Source: Carya illinoinensis (lineage: Eukaryota; Streptophyta; Magnoliopsida; Fagales; Juglandaceae). From it: 64,000 nucleotides of DNA. This document shows positions 24,156-35,915 of this stretch, piece by piece. Under the pieces are notes generated by a model. That model was not told where the DNA came from. It saw nothing but the letters and a program-made list of their open reading frames with translations, and ran no database searches. The DNA is taken from the NCBI RefSeq assembly GCF_018687715.1, contig NC_056759.1, positions 5,275,501-5,339,500 on the forward strand. Direction: 5' to 3'. The position numbers were made by a program, and so were the translations under genes. How positions within the stretch are numbered: position 1 is the first letter of the stretch; each line of letters begins with the position of its first letter.

Positions 24156-24965
24156 GCACAAAAATTAAGAACAGAGTTCACAACGACTGGAACTCTAGAA
24201 CGTGGCTGTGCGATGCACAATTACAAAAGGTGCATCCTTTGCTTCTATAGATTACTTATTATTTAGATTTCTTAAAGCCTGAATTTCCCTTTAAAAGCAA
24301 ACAGTGGATGGCAAAAAAAATGCTGAATTGAACATGGCTTCTTCAAAACCAACAACTAAACACAGGCAGAGCATATATCATCTGCACCACAGAATATTTG
24401 AAACCTACGTAGTTCTTAATTAACGTGATTTTCATTTAATAGTCAGCCATAGACGAAGCCCGCTACGGGCTTCAATTTATATCAGTAATCCTCAATTTTT
24501 AAAGTTTTTGGAAACTATTTTTTTAGTTTGTCGGTTGAACTCGGGAATAATTCTTTTTTGATAAGTGAGCTCTGGTATAATTCTAAGCAAACATTGATCA
24601 TATTCAATTCCTCTGATAACATGTGCTGATGGGAATTTGAGCAATCTTGGACTTTTAAAAAAGGAAAAAGAAAAAAAGAACGAAATGTTCGTGTATATAG
24701 CGCATCGTACCCTGAAATTTTATGAATTACACTTCGAATTAAGAACATGAGAAAATTGCATAGCATACAAGAGAAATTGAGAAACCGAGAGAACGCACCT
24801 TAATCTGAATCAGAGTTGTTAGAAGTGGAGGCATCTCCGTCTATGTCTCTGTTTAGGATAGCCTGGAACGCTTCCACGTCCGCCCCCTAATGCATACTCT
24901 CTTCCTGCGCGCGCATATCCAAATTTCAACGAAGAAAAGAAATCTAAACTCAAAATTTCAAAATT

Positions 24966-24968
<3 letters not shown>

Positions 24969-25001
<33 letters not shown>
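24969..25001. repeat. (GA)n microsatellite after the first TAF4b-like exon
   Basis: On the coding strand this is a (CT)n run that begins just after the probable GT donor of the first exon. Confidence 0.85.
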
Positions 25002-25006
<5 letters not shown>

Positions 25007-25045
25007 CTCGCCTTCCTCGAGGGGCTTCATGATGGAAAGGTCCAT

Positions 25046-26266
25046 GATATTGTTGATGTGCCACTCTCTTTGGGAATGTTAATCTCAGAGACACCTGATC
25101 GGGTGAATCTGGGTGAGAGCAGAAGACTGAAGAGAGAGCTGTTTATGTAAAACAAAAGGAAAATTACTAGTCACGAATATGATTTTCTATTTTATATAAA
25201 ATTCTCGTTACATTGGAATTCTTCAGTTCTTTTTCTAAATATTAATTTTTAATGACAGGAGTGTCCCGACGTGTTTCGTATACCTTTGAATTGACTATTG
25301 AGTCCTTGGCGACTCAGGTCTTTAAGTTATTTCTACATATAGTGAAATACTCTTGGATCTAGCGATCGGGGGGGTGGTTGGACGAAACTTCTAATACTTA
25401 AGTTAGCAAAAGGTTTTAGATGGAGTAAAGTCTTATAAAGAGTCCCGTGAGTTCTCAGAAAAACCAACCTGCAATATGGGGCCTAGAAGACTGCTCTTAT
25501 ACTTGTACTTGGTCAGCAACCCATGCCCTACGATTGGGTGGAAAAACGTTTGTTGATAGAGCTCATTTAATGTGACGTGGCTTCTTGATATAGACAATTA
25601 ACATAGCATAACCACTGCAGTTGGGGGGGCGTTGGGATGTTGAGTCCCATAAATGTGATATGTTCTATGCTCTATGTCTAGACAGAGGAAGATCTGGTGT
25701 CCTCTGAATGCTAGCTGACCCAACCCATCAGGTCGGTTCGTGTCGTGCTGGCCTGAGGTCTTTCCAGGTAGGCCGACGAGGGGTCAAGTCGACTTCAGCT
25801 TATCTTTAGATGGTGTCGCCATGAATTGGGTTGGGCTTGCACCTCCAAGCAAAATCCCCCTAGCAATGAGATTATCATTGAATATCATTAATAATAATTA
25901 ATTTTTCGTAACTAAGTATTATTAATTTTTTGAATATTATGAAACTACTGATGAGTGAAATCATTCTCTGTTGAATTATATTATATATTATATTTTTATC
26001 TTATTATCAAAAATTACCAATTAGATTAACTCTTATTTTCTTATAATAACAAAATTTAAACATTTCTCTTTTATATATTTCTTTTTCGGTGCCAAATTCA
26101 TAAAATTCAAACACAAAAATCAGACATGTAACCCATCTTTGCTGCAATCCCATACTCCGATGCCTCTCTTCTTTACGGTAGGAAATAAGAAAAAGCCCGA
26201 AGCAACAAGAGGCGTCCGCCCATCATTCAGCATTTCTACGGTGGCGCTGTGCCGCATGAAAAATTC
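25046..26266. other. Intergenic DNA with probable old LTR-element sequence
   Basis: No gene seen. Roughly 25250-25870 is less AT-rich than its surroundings, is non-coding, and has the look of a decayed LTR. No paired copy is present in the window to prove it. Confidence 0.3.
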
Positions 26267-26271
26267 AAAAA
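26267..26271 (-). terminator. Pol III terminator of tRNA-Ala
   Basis: Run of five T on the minus strand, 15 bp past the tRNA 3' end. This is the usual RNA polymerase III stop signal. Confidence 0.6.
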
Positions 26272-26286
26272 TATGGAGAGGTGGGA

Positions 26287-26359
26287 TGGAGGTGCGGGGA
26301 ATCGAACCCCGTGCCTCTCGCATGCGAAGCGAGCGCTCTACCATATGAGCTACACCCCC
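26287..26359 (-). tRNA. tRNA-Ala (anticodon CGC)
   Basis: 73-nt cloverleaf. The acceptor stem GGGGGTG pairs with CACCTCC (one G-T pair), with discriminator A. The D arm is GCTC..GAGC. The anticodon stem CTCGC/GCGAG holds the loop TTCGCAT with anticodon CGC. The T arm is CGGGG TTCGATT CCCCG. Internal A and B boxes are intact (TAGCTCATATGG and GGTTCGATTCC). No intron, and CCA is not encoded, as expected for a nuclear gene. It reads GCG alanine codons. Confidence 0.96.
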
Positions 26360-26920
26360 CTGACGGTGACAACCAAGAGGCAAAAAATATAACTTTTATG
26401 AAAGTACTGGCGGTGTAGTTTTATCAGAGGTGCGAGGGCTTTTCTGTAAGAACCTCAAAGACGTGCCCAACGGCTCTCATTCCACCACGACTCCGCGCAA
26501 TTAAAGTTGCTGCTGCGCTGCATTCCCCACTGTTTCTGCAACTTTTTAAATGTAGGCAATAACTCCTCTCTCTGCATCTTCACGGCAATGAAAGACAAAG
26601 GAAATCCATATGACATGGTCTCCTTTACTTATTTCTCACTTACTGCTCCTATTTAAAAACACGCATACATATTAATACATTTTCAGTGTCTTTAGGCGGT
26701 TCTTTCGTCCTTTTCCTCCCCGGATTTTCTGGTGGACTTTGGAGTTCTCTCAATCTTTAGGAGATGAAAGCTCGTTCTACTAGTCTAATTTTTGGAGTGG
26801 GCTAAGTTGCTTGAAAATGGGGGAGTTTTTAGTAGTCCTTAAGCCATTGGAGCACTTTTTCTGAGCTCATTCTTTCATTTGGTATTTTCTGGTGTGTTGA
26901 GATCCCTTTAGTGGGACATT

Positions 26921-28095
26921 ATGAAGGTTTCTGGGTTATGCGTCTTGTTCTTGGTACTGGGGACAGCTTTCTTGTTTCTCAACTTCTCAAGTGGTATAAG
27001 AACTAGTTCCTTTATTATTCACGGTACATACTTTCCCTTTGTGTTACTTCTGTTTTTCTGCATTGTTCTGTTTCTTTTTTGCTGAAATTCTGGTGTCATG
27101 ATTTTATGATGATTTCGTTGATGCTTTTGTCTCTTGTTTATTTGTTTTGGTCCCCAGGCCACTTTATAACGCAATGCATGCAATTGTATTCTCGTTGTTC
27201 ATTTCGATGGTTGCATGTCCTGTTCTGCATGACTAAGAATCTATTTAGTCTTTCATCATTTAAACTTGGACAAAGAAGATCAATCATGAATCGGATGGAA
27301 CACTCTTTCTATTATTAATGACGACAAGATGGGCTCAGTTAACCACAGAGTTGTTTGCACCGGCCGGCTCCAATATATGGACTATCATGATTACCAGTTC
27401 CATCTGTTTCATTTCGCTATTGTTTAAAGATGCATGTTTTTTAGTGCTAAAAAAAAAAGATGTACCATTGTCTCTTTCAGATTTCCAACAACATGGAATT
27501 AGTTTGATGATAATGCATGTATAAAACATCAACGTTAATCACTGGCTATAATTGGAACTATGAACATGATCATAACCTACTAGCCTGTCCTTTCAATGGA
27601 CAGCAGGAGGTAATATTGATCTGTGTTAAAAAATTGGATCTCATTTCTCCTGATCTTACCACTTTAAATGCTGACAATATATATATATCGATTTTATTCC
27701 AGAAATGGTCTTCGCCCAACATGTCGGCGGCGATGCTATGCCAATGACCACAGCGAGCAGGAGGCTGAAGGTACATTCAGTGTAACTCTTGAGCGCGGCT
27801 CGGAAATCCTCTTGGCGTAATCAATATTTCGGGCACAGATCTTCTTCTTTTTCCACTGAAATTATGGGATCTGTTATTTAAAAAAAAAATGCAGGAAAAT
27901 GGCCACAATTCGCGCTCTGAGAAGAAGCGCGGCCAAATAGGTGATGTAAATCTGGGTGATTACCACCCGATTGATCCGGTACCAAGTTCAAAGGCTTCCT
28001 TCAAACATGGACCTATCGAACACGGGACTCCTCTCGTGCCACATATTCCAAGACCTTCGCCTCCTACCCATCCTGAAAATGGAGGATTTGCATAG
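26921..28095 (+). CDS. Small secreted protein, probable peptide-hormone precursor
   Basis: Three exons, 26921-27023, 27703-27770 and 27895-28095, with GT..AG borders in matching phases, give 123 residues. Residues 1-25 (MKVSGLCVLFLVLGTAFLFL..) are a strong signal peptide. The middle is basic (TASRRLK, EKKRG). The C-terminal part has a GDY motif (LGDYHPIDPVP) followed by SSKASFKHGPIEHGTPLVPH and a Pro-rich end. An acidic residue directly before Tyr, together with Pro and Ser runs, is typical of tyrosine-sulfated and hydroxylated plant peptide precursors such as the PSY group, but the NxxH part of the PSY motif is absent. I do not recognise a named family. What is seen: signal peptide, basic linker, conserved-looking tail. 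What is inferred: processing to an apoplastic signalling peptide. Confidence 0.72.
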
Positions 28096-28571
28096 GCTAC
28101 TCACGATGTAGATCTGTTCTTCAACAGTGGATATGCATGGAGTAAGAAGTATGAAAAAAATGAAGAAGCTTGTAATCATATTCTCTTGTTGATTCACTGT
28201 GTTTATCGATCATGTAGTTGTCTTCTTTCATCCTCTCAATATATGATTGTCACCTTGATCTTTTCACTTTAATTATTCTATTTAGAATAATCTCTTCTAA
28301 ATCCTCGCGCGGAATGACTGGTACTACCAGTACATATATATATATGTCTGCACGTTGATTATATTAATTATTCTCTTGGATCACAATCTTCAATGCATTT
28401 TTAACTCTTGAGAAATGAGGTAATTACTATGATACTATCCTCTTATTATGTATATATTGCGGAATAGTGGTTCATGAGAACTAAAGCAAGAACATCAGAA
28501 CTTCAACTCTTTCGAGACGCTTTATTTTTTTCATTTCATCTAAAGATCTTGTTCACTGAGGTGTAGATTTA

Positions 28572-28957
28572 GGCCATGTTTGAACACTCTAGATGAGATG
28601 AAAACATTTGATTTATTTTTTTTAATAATTTCTTTCTCAAATATTATTCAAATATAAAATCTTTTTCTATTTCAAATTTTTAACTTTTTCGTCTAATCAT
28701 TACCGAATTCATTATAATTTTTTCAGACTTCAAAACAAAACACAAAAAATAATATAATTTTTTTTTTAAAATTTTAAAACAAATGTTACATTTAAATAAT
28801 ATTTTAACTTTATAATATTTTTATTCAAGTTTTATTTCTCCTTTTAAAAAACTCAATAAAATATATTGATTTAAATAATTTCATTATTATTTACAAACAA
28901 TTTCACTACTATTAACATAATTCTCATCTCATCTCATCTCATTACCCAAACATACCC
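28572..28957. mobile_element. MITE with GG(C/T)ATGTTTG ends
   Basis: The left end GGCCATGTTTGAACACTCTA and the inverted right end GGGTATGTTTGGGTAATGAG are terminal repeats. Both are followed by GAGATGAGA-type sequence. The core is AT-rich and non-coding. Confidence 0.6.
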
Positions 28958-29164
28958 TGTTAAAGGTTGTTTTGCTTGATCTGGACCACTATTTTGATGC
29001 CATATAAAATAACATGTCCCAAAAATCTAAGTTAATGAGACTATATGGATTTTATTATTTATTTTATATATTAACGCTATTAACTTTTGAAATATTACTA
29101 GTTTTCCCATTAAAAAAACATAATGGACAAAACAAGCGAAAAACATGGGGAGAATATGCATGGT

Positions 29165-29545
29165 TTGGTTTCACAAACCTTTCAAACTATATTGTTCCAT
29201 CTCATCTCATCTCAACATTTTAATGTCATTCAAACATAAACATTTTTTAATTTCAAATTTTTAAATTTTTAACTTTTTCATCTAATTATTACAACTCAAA
29301 CTAAAAAAAAAAAACAATTCAATTTTTTTTAAATCCCAAAACAAAAATTATGTTAAAAAATTATATTATAACTATTTTTTAACTTTATAATTTTTTTATT
29401 CAATTTTTTTTCTCTACTTTCTCAAAACTCTATATAAATATTAATTTAAATCATTTCATTACCATTTACAAATATGTTGTAATTGATGATTGATAAATCT
29501 ATTTATAATTTTTAAATTTTTCATCTCATCTCATCTATATAATCC
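29165..29545. mobile_element. Related TCTCATCTCATC-type MITE
   Basis: Shares with the previous element the TCTCATCTCATCTCA blocks near both ends and the core CAAATTTTTAAATTTTTAAC.. then CTTTTTCATCTAATTATTAC. The ends are more decayed. Confidence 0.45.
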
Positions 29546-30062
29546 AACGAAATGTAATAATTCTTAGTTAATTTCTCGGTCATCCGTAGGGATCTTGTTA
29601 GAATAAAGTTATCGGCCCGTAACCATTTCTAGAGGGTGACTGCCAAAATGGAATCTGAAAAAGACACAGAAATTAGCTCAATATTGACCAGCATTTAAGT
29701 ACGTGACGGGTCTAGTCACCACAACCAAAATGAAGTTTCTTATTCCTCAAGCTAAAATCATAAGTACCACCCATGCATTTTGGTTCTTCCTCAAATATCC
29801 TTGATCCAATGCTTTACCACCTAAATGAACACTTTGGTATTTTGAAAATCTCATCAAATTAATCACATCCTAGTACTCATCCATGAGAGATGTACTTTTT
29901 TCTTCTTATTCATTTGCCTTTAATTCCTTTATAAAAAAAAAAAAAAACATAGAGGATCATGAATTCATGATAATATTTGCTTTAAAGGGACGATGTCGTC
30001 AATCTTATATTTAATCTCCTAACATGAATCATTATTTATCGACACATTAACAACAAAATACA
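29546..30062. other. Intergenic DNA
   Basis: No gene or clear element recognised. Confidence 0.4.
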
Positions 30063-30070
30063 TGATCCAG

Positions 30071-30205
30071 TAGGACTAAGCAACTGGGCCGGATTTTTTT
30101 TGGCCCGTTCGGGTTTTTTTTAAACTCAAACCCAGTGCCAAAACGACGTCATTTTGGCACTGGGTTATTACCCTTGGTCCCTTGTTTCCCGATCCCCCCC
30201 ATCTG

Positions 30206-30250
<45 letters not shown>

Positions 30251-32472
30251 GAATCTTCCAGAAACCCTAGCCTCATCCGATCGTCGCCGCCATCCCATCG
30301 TCGCCGTCATCCAGTCGTCGCCGTCCGGTCATCGCCATCCCGTCGTCGCTTTCATCTGGTCATCCTCAGAAACACTACAAATCAGGTTAGTTTTTGATTT
30401 AACTCTTCCATTTCGGTTCTTTAGTTTATTGTGTGGTTTTTTTAGAGGGTGTGATTTGTTTGGGTGTGATTAGTTTTTGGGTGTGATTTGTTTTTGGGTG
30501 TGATTTATTTTTGGTCTATTATATATGATGTTTGTTGGCATATATTAGCTGGAAGAATACATATATACATATAATCATTCACCGTGTTAATCGCAGGAGG
30601 GGATTCAAGAAAGAAAGTTAAAAGTACTGAGAAAGAAAAAGATTTGGATTCAGAATTTCGGATTTGTACTTCTTTTGTCCCTGAGTATTTGTATTTGTAC
30701 CTGTTCTTTAGAAGCTTTGCTTCTTTTCACTGACATTAGCCATAATCTGTTACAACTTTTGTGATTCCTGTTACAGTTTTCTATTTTCTTTAAAAAACTT
30801 TTATAGTTTCAAAGCAGAAGACAGTGAGAAATTTCTGGCTAACAGTTTGGTCCAACACAAAAACAAAAACCATAACAGTGAAACCTCCAACTTCCATGAA
30901 TTATTTCACGACTTTAAAGTTGCTCAAAAAAGAAATAAAAACTTCAGGACCACAAAAACTTCAAGAGAGGCTCGTGATTTTATAAGATGATGTGGGAAGT
31001 TTGATAATATCTAAAGTGCTAGGCTAGGATGGCTATGTTAAATTCTCTGATGTGTCGAGGCTCGTGATGAATTATGTTACTTTCCGTTATTTAAGTTTCT
31101 GAACCTTTATGTCAGGTAGAGGTGGGATTTGCTGATGGTAGTGTGTTTAATTTGTCAGCTGAATTTCTAAGAGTTAACAGCCCAGCTATTGACGGAAAAA
31201 ATTTTTGTTGTTCCTTGACTAGTATAAAAAATAGAATTTGTGCTCCTCTGCTGGTCTTTCCATGTATTGGTGGAATTTTCCAAATGAAATGGCAGTTATC
31301 TATATAATTTTAACTGCTCATTTAAAATATCTTCATTCCCATTCATGCTGAAAAGTTTATCCTTGGTTAATCTTCAATGGAGGTAAGAGATTTTGTGCTT
31401 GTCCTTGGTTGAGTTCCAAAGAGTTTATTGATCTGGTTTTATCATGTAGGTTCTGCATATTTTGTGCTTGTTTGCTGGTTCTAGGGGCCCCCATATCTCA
31501 GATATTTGAAGACCTGGTTCTGCATATTGATAGAACCATAGCCTTTGAGGCTTCACTGGATTGACTTTTTTGATGTATGAATTTAATTGAGTAACGTGGT
31601 AGTTGTATTTGTTAAGTGGGCAGTGAGTGCTGGCGTTGCTTCCTAACTGGGCAGTGAGTGCTCTTTAGCTTTGTTAAGTACTTGTTTATATAATATGTAG
31701 GTGTTATTATGGTTTTTGATAAAATGATTGATCCATGGAATGTGCAGTTATTCCCAATATGTATGGAGCAAGTGGCTCTGTATTGCTTTGGAATCATTTC
31801 TAAAGTGATGTGGGTATGGGAACTTGTGTGATTCTTGGCTCTTTTCATTTTCTTCTAGACATGACCCACCCGATTTTGTTTGACATGAAATACGACAATG
31901 TCCAGATTCATAATTAATTAGATGAGGCTGATGAATATGTTAACTGGGTTGTACTAATTATCATCATTTGTTTTTAATTTATATTGTTTTTGCCTTTTTC
32001 GTGATCTGGATCGAGAAGGACTTGATACAATTGATACCATGCCTGTCTGAACAATTGCCCAATGATCTACTAAGTGATCTCTCTTCTCTAATGAATTGGG
32101 ATGAGTTTGTAATGAGTAGAGGAAAGAAATTTTGTCATGAGTTTGTAATGAGCAGATGGAAGAAATTTTGTAATGAGTTTGTAATGAGCAAATGGAAGAA
32201 ATTTTGAAGGAACATTATATTTTTTTTTCCTGAAAAAGAGTGTCAAAATATTTTTTTCCTGAAAAAAAATTAATAATATAGGCTTTGTTAAAAAAAACCC
32301 GGGTATAGGCCGGAACCCGGATTTCCGGGTTGTAAAAATCCGGATCAATCCGGGTTCCAGTCCGGGTCATAACCCGGCTATATCCGGGCCGGTCTCCGGC
32401 TCGAATTTGGAATCTGGATTCCGGGCCGGGTATACTCGGATACCCGGTCCGGTACCCGGTTGCTCAGCCCTA
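30071..32472. mobile_element. Non-autonomous hAT-like transposon (2.4 kb)
   Basis: Left end TAGGACTAAGCAACTGGG and inverted right end TAGGGCTGAGCAACCGGG match at 15 of 18 positions. It is flanked by TGATCCAG (30063-30070) and TGATCTAG (32473-32480), an 8-bp target duplication with one change, as made by hAT transposases. The right subterminal region (32290-32465) is packed with CCGGG/CCCGG motifs. Near the left end are a (TC)n run (30208-30247) and repeats of CGTCGCCG. No transposase domain is visible, so it must be mobilised in trans. It may carry a captured gene leader, but no protein could be named. Confidence 0.78.
30208..30247. repeat. (TC)n microsatellite inside the hAT-like element
   Basis: About 20 CT units, followed by a CGTCGCCG-rich stretch. 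Confidence 0.9.
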
Positions 32473-32480
32473 TGATCTAG

Positions 32481-33749
32481 GGCTGGGGTCGCCTCAATAA
32501 ATCACTTCAAAATAATAGAAACGACTTAAATTAAAATAATAATATTAATAAATTTTGAAAAATATAGATAATACGTAAATCTATTGAGTCCGAGTGCAAT
32601 AGTCGTATTGTATGTGAAAATAGATCAGGAACGTACGTAGGACCCATAAGACACATGAGCTGGTGCATTCTGTACTTGCGATAAAATTGAAGGTAAATAT
32701 GCTAGCTTAGCTTTTGATGCATTCATTTAGGGAAGGTAATCATGATTCATGATATCTTGCTGTCCTATAAATGATTAATTCTCTCCGTATGAAAAAAATT
32801 ACTATATATCTGTTTTGGAGAAAGCTAGCTAGCTGTATATATTTTCCATAAAGTAGTTTTCTTATTGGTCTTGACCTAGTATTCCTGCTTATCAGTTTAA
32901 ACAAGTACTACTAGCAGCAGGAATGGTAGTAGTTTTTATTTTTATTTTTTATGCATTAAACCTGCAGTCATGCATGCGTGCATGTATATATATATAAAGT
33001 ATTTTAGATTATATAAAAATAAATCTATAAATTAACGTAGTTAATGCTTTACATTATATTATAAAGTTACTTTTAATGTGAAGTAGATGATCTAATGCAT
33101 CACATAAAGTCACATCAATTTGTAAATTTATATTGTCCACGATAAAGCCCTCAGTAGTCAGCACTCACGCACGCATGCATTGAAGTAGTCTCGACGTCTG
33201 CATTCATGCATGCATGCATCAATTGTACCCAAAAGTATTATAAATTGAGAAACATATCAAACGGCACTTGTCCTCCTAGCTAGCTATCACCGAATAATTA
33301 ATATTTTGAATTACTTCACTTTATAAAATTGGGCAGTCCAAACGATCGAGTAAGTGATTAATTTGTGACCCCATAAACTCCCTCGACTGATCTCTTAAAC
33401 ATTCGTGCATGCATTCATGACTTTGATCAAAGGAGAAGCAACTACTGCATTCTAAGTCTGTCTCCTCATATTTGGGTCGACCATGAAATATTCCTTTGTT
33501 TTCCGTTTGAAAAAAACAAGAGGGTCCGGAGCTTACCTTGTTCTAATTTTTTATTTTTAATTTAGATTAGAGAGCGAACTCAAGAAATACCCCCCAAAAC
33601 AACTTTTTTCGTCTTGCCATGCAGCAGGCCTTTCACTCTCTGTGAACTCTGAAAAAATAAATAGAAACATCATGAAATACCTTGAATTCCATAAAATTGA
33701 CAGACTCGTGACAAGACTCCATGTTCCAATCCTCTTATTATTGTTTCGG
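32481..33749. other. Intergenic DNA
   Basis: No gene seen. It includes a family-C MITE-like block at 32992-33146 and GCATGCATGCAT runs near 33170-33220. Confidence 0.4.
32992..33146. mobile_element. MITE family C, probable copy
   Basis: Arms AAATAAATCTATAAATTAAC and ACATCAATTTGTAAATTTAT surround a core with TATTATAAAGTTACTTTTAA, as in the better preserved copy at 41830. Confidence 0.45.
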
Positions 33750-34245
33750 GCAGAAGAAAACAACAGAGTGACAATGCACAACAGATATTCGATACAATGC
33801 CACAGAGAGTATTTGTTTTCACAGAGTACCATTTTAGTCTCATATTCTCACAGTAAATGGGATTAAGGGGGGCAATTTTGTTCTGGGCCATGAGGATCGA
33901 GAGAAGAATGGGATGCAAGTCCTAGACGTCTACTGATACCATGAAGAAAAACAAAAGAGTGACAATGCACAACAGATATTCGATGCAATGCTACAGAGAA
34001 TATTTGTTTTAACAGAGTACTATTTTAGTCTCATATACTCACAGTAAATGTGATTAAGGGTGGGAATTTTGTTCTAGGCCATGAGGATCGAGAGAAGAAA
34101 GGGACTTGAGTCCTAGACGTCAACTGATACCATGAAGAAAACAACAGAGTGACAATGCACAATACATATTCGATGCAATGCCACAGACAATATTTGTTTT
34201 CACAGAGCACCATTTTAGTCTCATCTTCTCACAGTAAATGGCCAA
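33750..34245. repeat. Tandem repeat, about 2.6 copies of a 190-bp unit
   Basis: The marker GACAATGCAC recurs at 33770, 33961 and 34151, giving periods of 191 and 190 bp. Each unit holds ATATTCGATGCAATGC, then TATTTGTTTTCACAGAG, then TTAGTCTCAT. Units 1 and 2 end in CTGATACCATGAAGAAA. On the minus strand that last motif reads CATGGTATCAG, like the primer-binding site that follows many plant LTRs. Confidence 0.85.
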
Positions 34246-35740
34246 AAGGCTGATACAGTTTTATAGGCATTTCTCAAGCCTATACATGATAAGGGAAATT
34301 ACACATTTGCACCCATTCAGTTACAAAGAATCATTCCTGAGTACTCTACAATTTTATCTTCTGTTATGTATTTCGGTTTTGCCTTTGTCAGGAGAATCTT
34401 CTATTTAGGCAGCAACATTGCTTGCTCTATTACTAGCAATCAATAATCATATATATGGGGAAACATTTCAAAGAAATATAGAAAAAATTAAAAGAAATAA
34501 GTCAGTCCACCGGTTTACTCAGTGATCACTAGCATGGCCGGCCACATACGTAATCAACAACTATCAAGCATTAACAGATAACTAGATCACAGGTACTACG
34601 TACAAAAGAGATGGTAAAAGCATTTTCCTAAGTAGCCAGCTAGGTAAGATAGTTAATACATTCATTTATTTTCCCCAACTGTTTTGATCTATTTCCCCGC
34701 ATCTAATTACGGCACTAGATCAATTTCTCCATACCAAGCAAAGCTTTTAAAATTAACTAACCCAACACATCAGTCCTCGAAAAAGTTATACCGGAAGTTG
34801 TATCAGACTATCAGTGCCACCGATTTTTGTTAAAGTGTCGGTTTGTACTTTGAGCCCGTATTCTCAATTTATATATAAGTTATAATTAATACTAATATTA
34901 GATACAATCATAAGTTGTGTAAGTATTATGTATTTTTTAAAGAAAAAAATAGGATCTGTCATTGAAAAACAAATTCTTTTATGTGAGTTTTATATTTATT
35001 TTTTTTTAAAAAAATGCACAGCGTTTACACATTTCATAACTGTAAATATTATTTCTTTATAATTAATAACATAGAGTACCAAATTACCAATTATACATGC
35101 ATTCAAGTCGGAAAGACTCGATTAATGGTCATAGGGGTTAAACTTTTTCGGTATGGACCAGAAAAACTTACCAGACCAAATGATTCGGTCCGAACCGAAT
35201 TCACCTCTACTCGATCTCGATCTATGGTGTTTCCAAATTTCAGTATTTGATCTGGTTAGGGGTGTGGTTTTTTTAGACTGGACTGAAACCAACCAAATCA
35301 CTTACTTATAAAATTTTTAAATATTTATATATATAATATTATTTTATAGCATTTGTAGTTATGTACTTTTTCTAATCTATCAGACTATCACTATTAACCA
35401 TATAAAATGTAAAATAATATATGTTACAATTAACTAATATATCATACAATAAATCATATGATAATATATGTTATTATATATAGATATATATATTCTCCTA
35501 AAGTATTAAGTTAGTAACTATTAACATTATAAATATAATTAATTATTTTTTAATAAATTAATTACATAAGCCACATTAAAGAATTTACATAATTTTGATT
35601 TTATTAATTTAATTAATTTTTTCGTATGAATTTATCTATAAAAAAAAAGAAAAGGAAAAAAAATTCTTAACTCATATTGATCGAATCAAATCATTAGACT
35701 GATAGCTAAAATTCCGGACCGATTACATGTCAAAAGGCTT
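34246..35740. other. Intergenic DNA
   Basis: No gene seen. Around 35120-35310 are the motifs TCGGTCCGAACCGAATTC and TAGGGGTGTGGTTTTTTTAG, which resemble ends of hAT-like MITEs; no complete element could be delimited. Confidence 0.35.
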
Positions 35741-35759
35741 TGCCCATCCTTTGAGGAAA

Positions 35760-35915
35760 AAGCCCAAAAGAAAAGGAAAAAAAATTAAAAATATATATAA
35801 TGTAAACAAAAATACATAATGTGAGTAAGAATGACGTCGCCCAGTCTCGAACCGGAGACCTTCGGTAAGTTAACTGACGTGATGCCAATTATACCAGGAC
35901 ACCAGGCCACTTATA
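35760..35915 (-). mobile_element. tRNA-derived SINE or tRNA relic
   Basis: On the minus strand there is a tRNA-like head with an A box (TGGTATAATTGGCATCACG) and, about 40 bp on, a B box (GGTTCGAGACTGG). Sequence downstream runs into T- and A-rich tail-like DNA. The predicted arms do not make a full cloverleaf, so it is not called as a working tRNA. Confidence 0.45.

Larger units (their letters stand above)
20949..25045 (-). pseudogene. TAF4/TAF4b (TFIID subunit 4) pseudogene, intron-containing
   Basis: Remains of a transcription initiation factor TFIID subunit 4 gene on the minus strand. The pieces occur in the correct order: MDLSIMKPLEE start (25045), GADVEAFQAILNRDIDGD (about 24885-24830), a Ser/Gln-rich part (23892-23212), GQKKPLDTLG and [19 protein letters not shown] (about 22700-22440), [18 protein letters not shown] (about 22240-22190), REEWGKKQAEAERLWRLD (about 21720-21655), [20 protein letters not shown] (about 21310-21250), and the C-terminal VIAVLEREPQM (about 21080-21045). 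Breaks: an in-frame TAG at 24887-24889, a frameshift before AKFLK near 21450, a frameshift near 21095 before SVKEVIAV, and other stops between segments. Introns are kept, so this is a decayed duplicate and not a processed copy. In intact form the family joins the TFIID core through its histone-fold domain. Alternative: an expressed truncated gene; unlikely given the breaks. Confidence 0.82.

Noticed and set aside
26120..26383. Open frames across the tRNA-Ala gene
   Set aside because: They exist only because the tRNA has no stop in those frames.
33750..34245. CRISPR-like repeat array
   Set aside because: Units are 190 bp and continuous without spacers, in a plant genome; it is a plain tandem repeat.
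35820..35915. A functional tRNA gene
   Set aside because: A and B boxes are present, but acceptor and anticodon stems cannot be formed convincingly.
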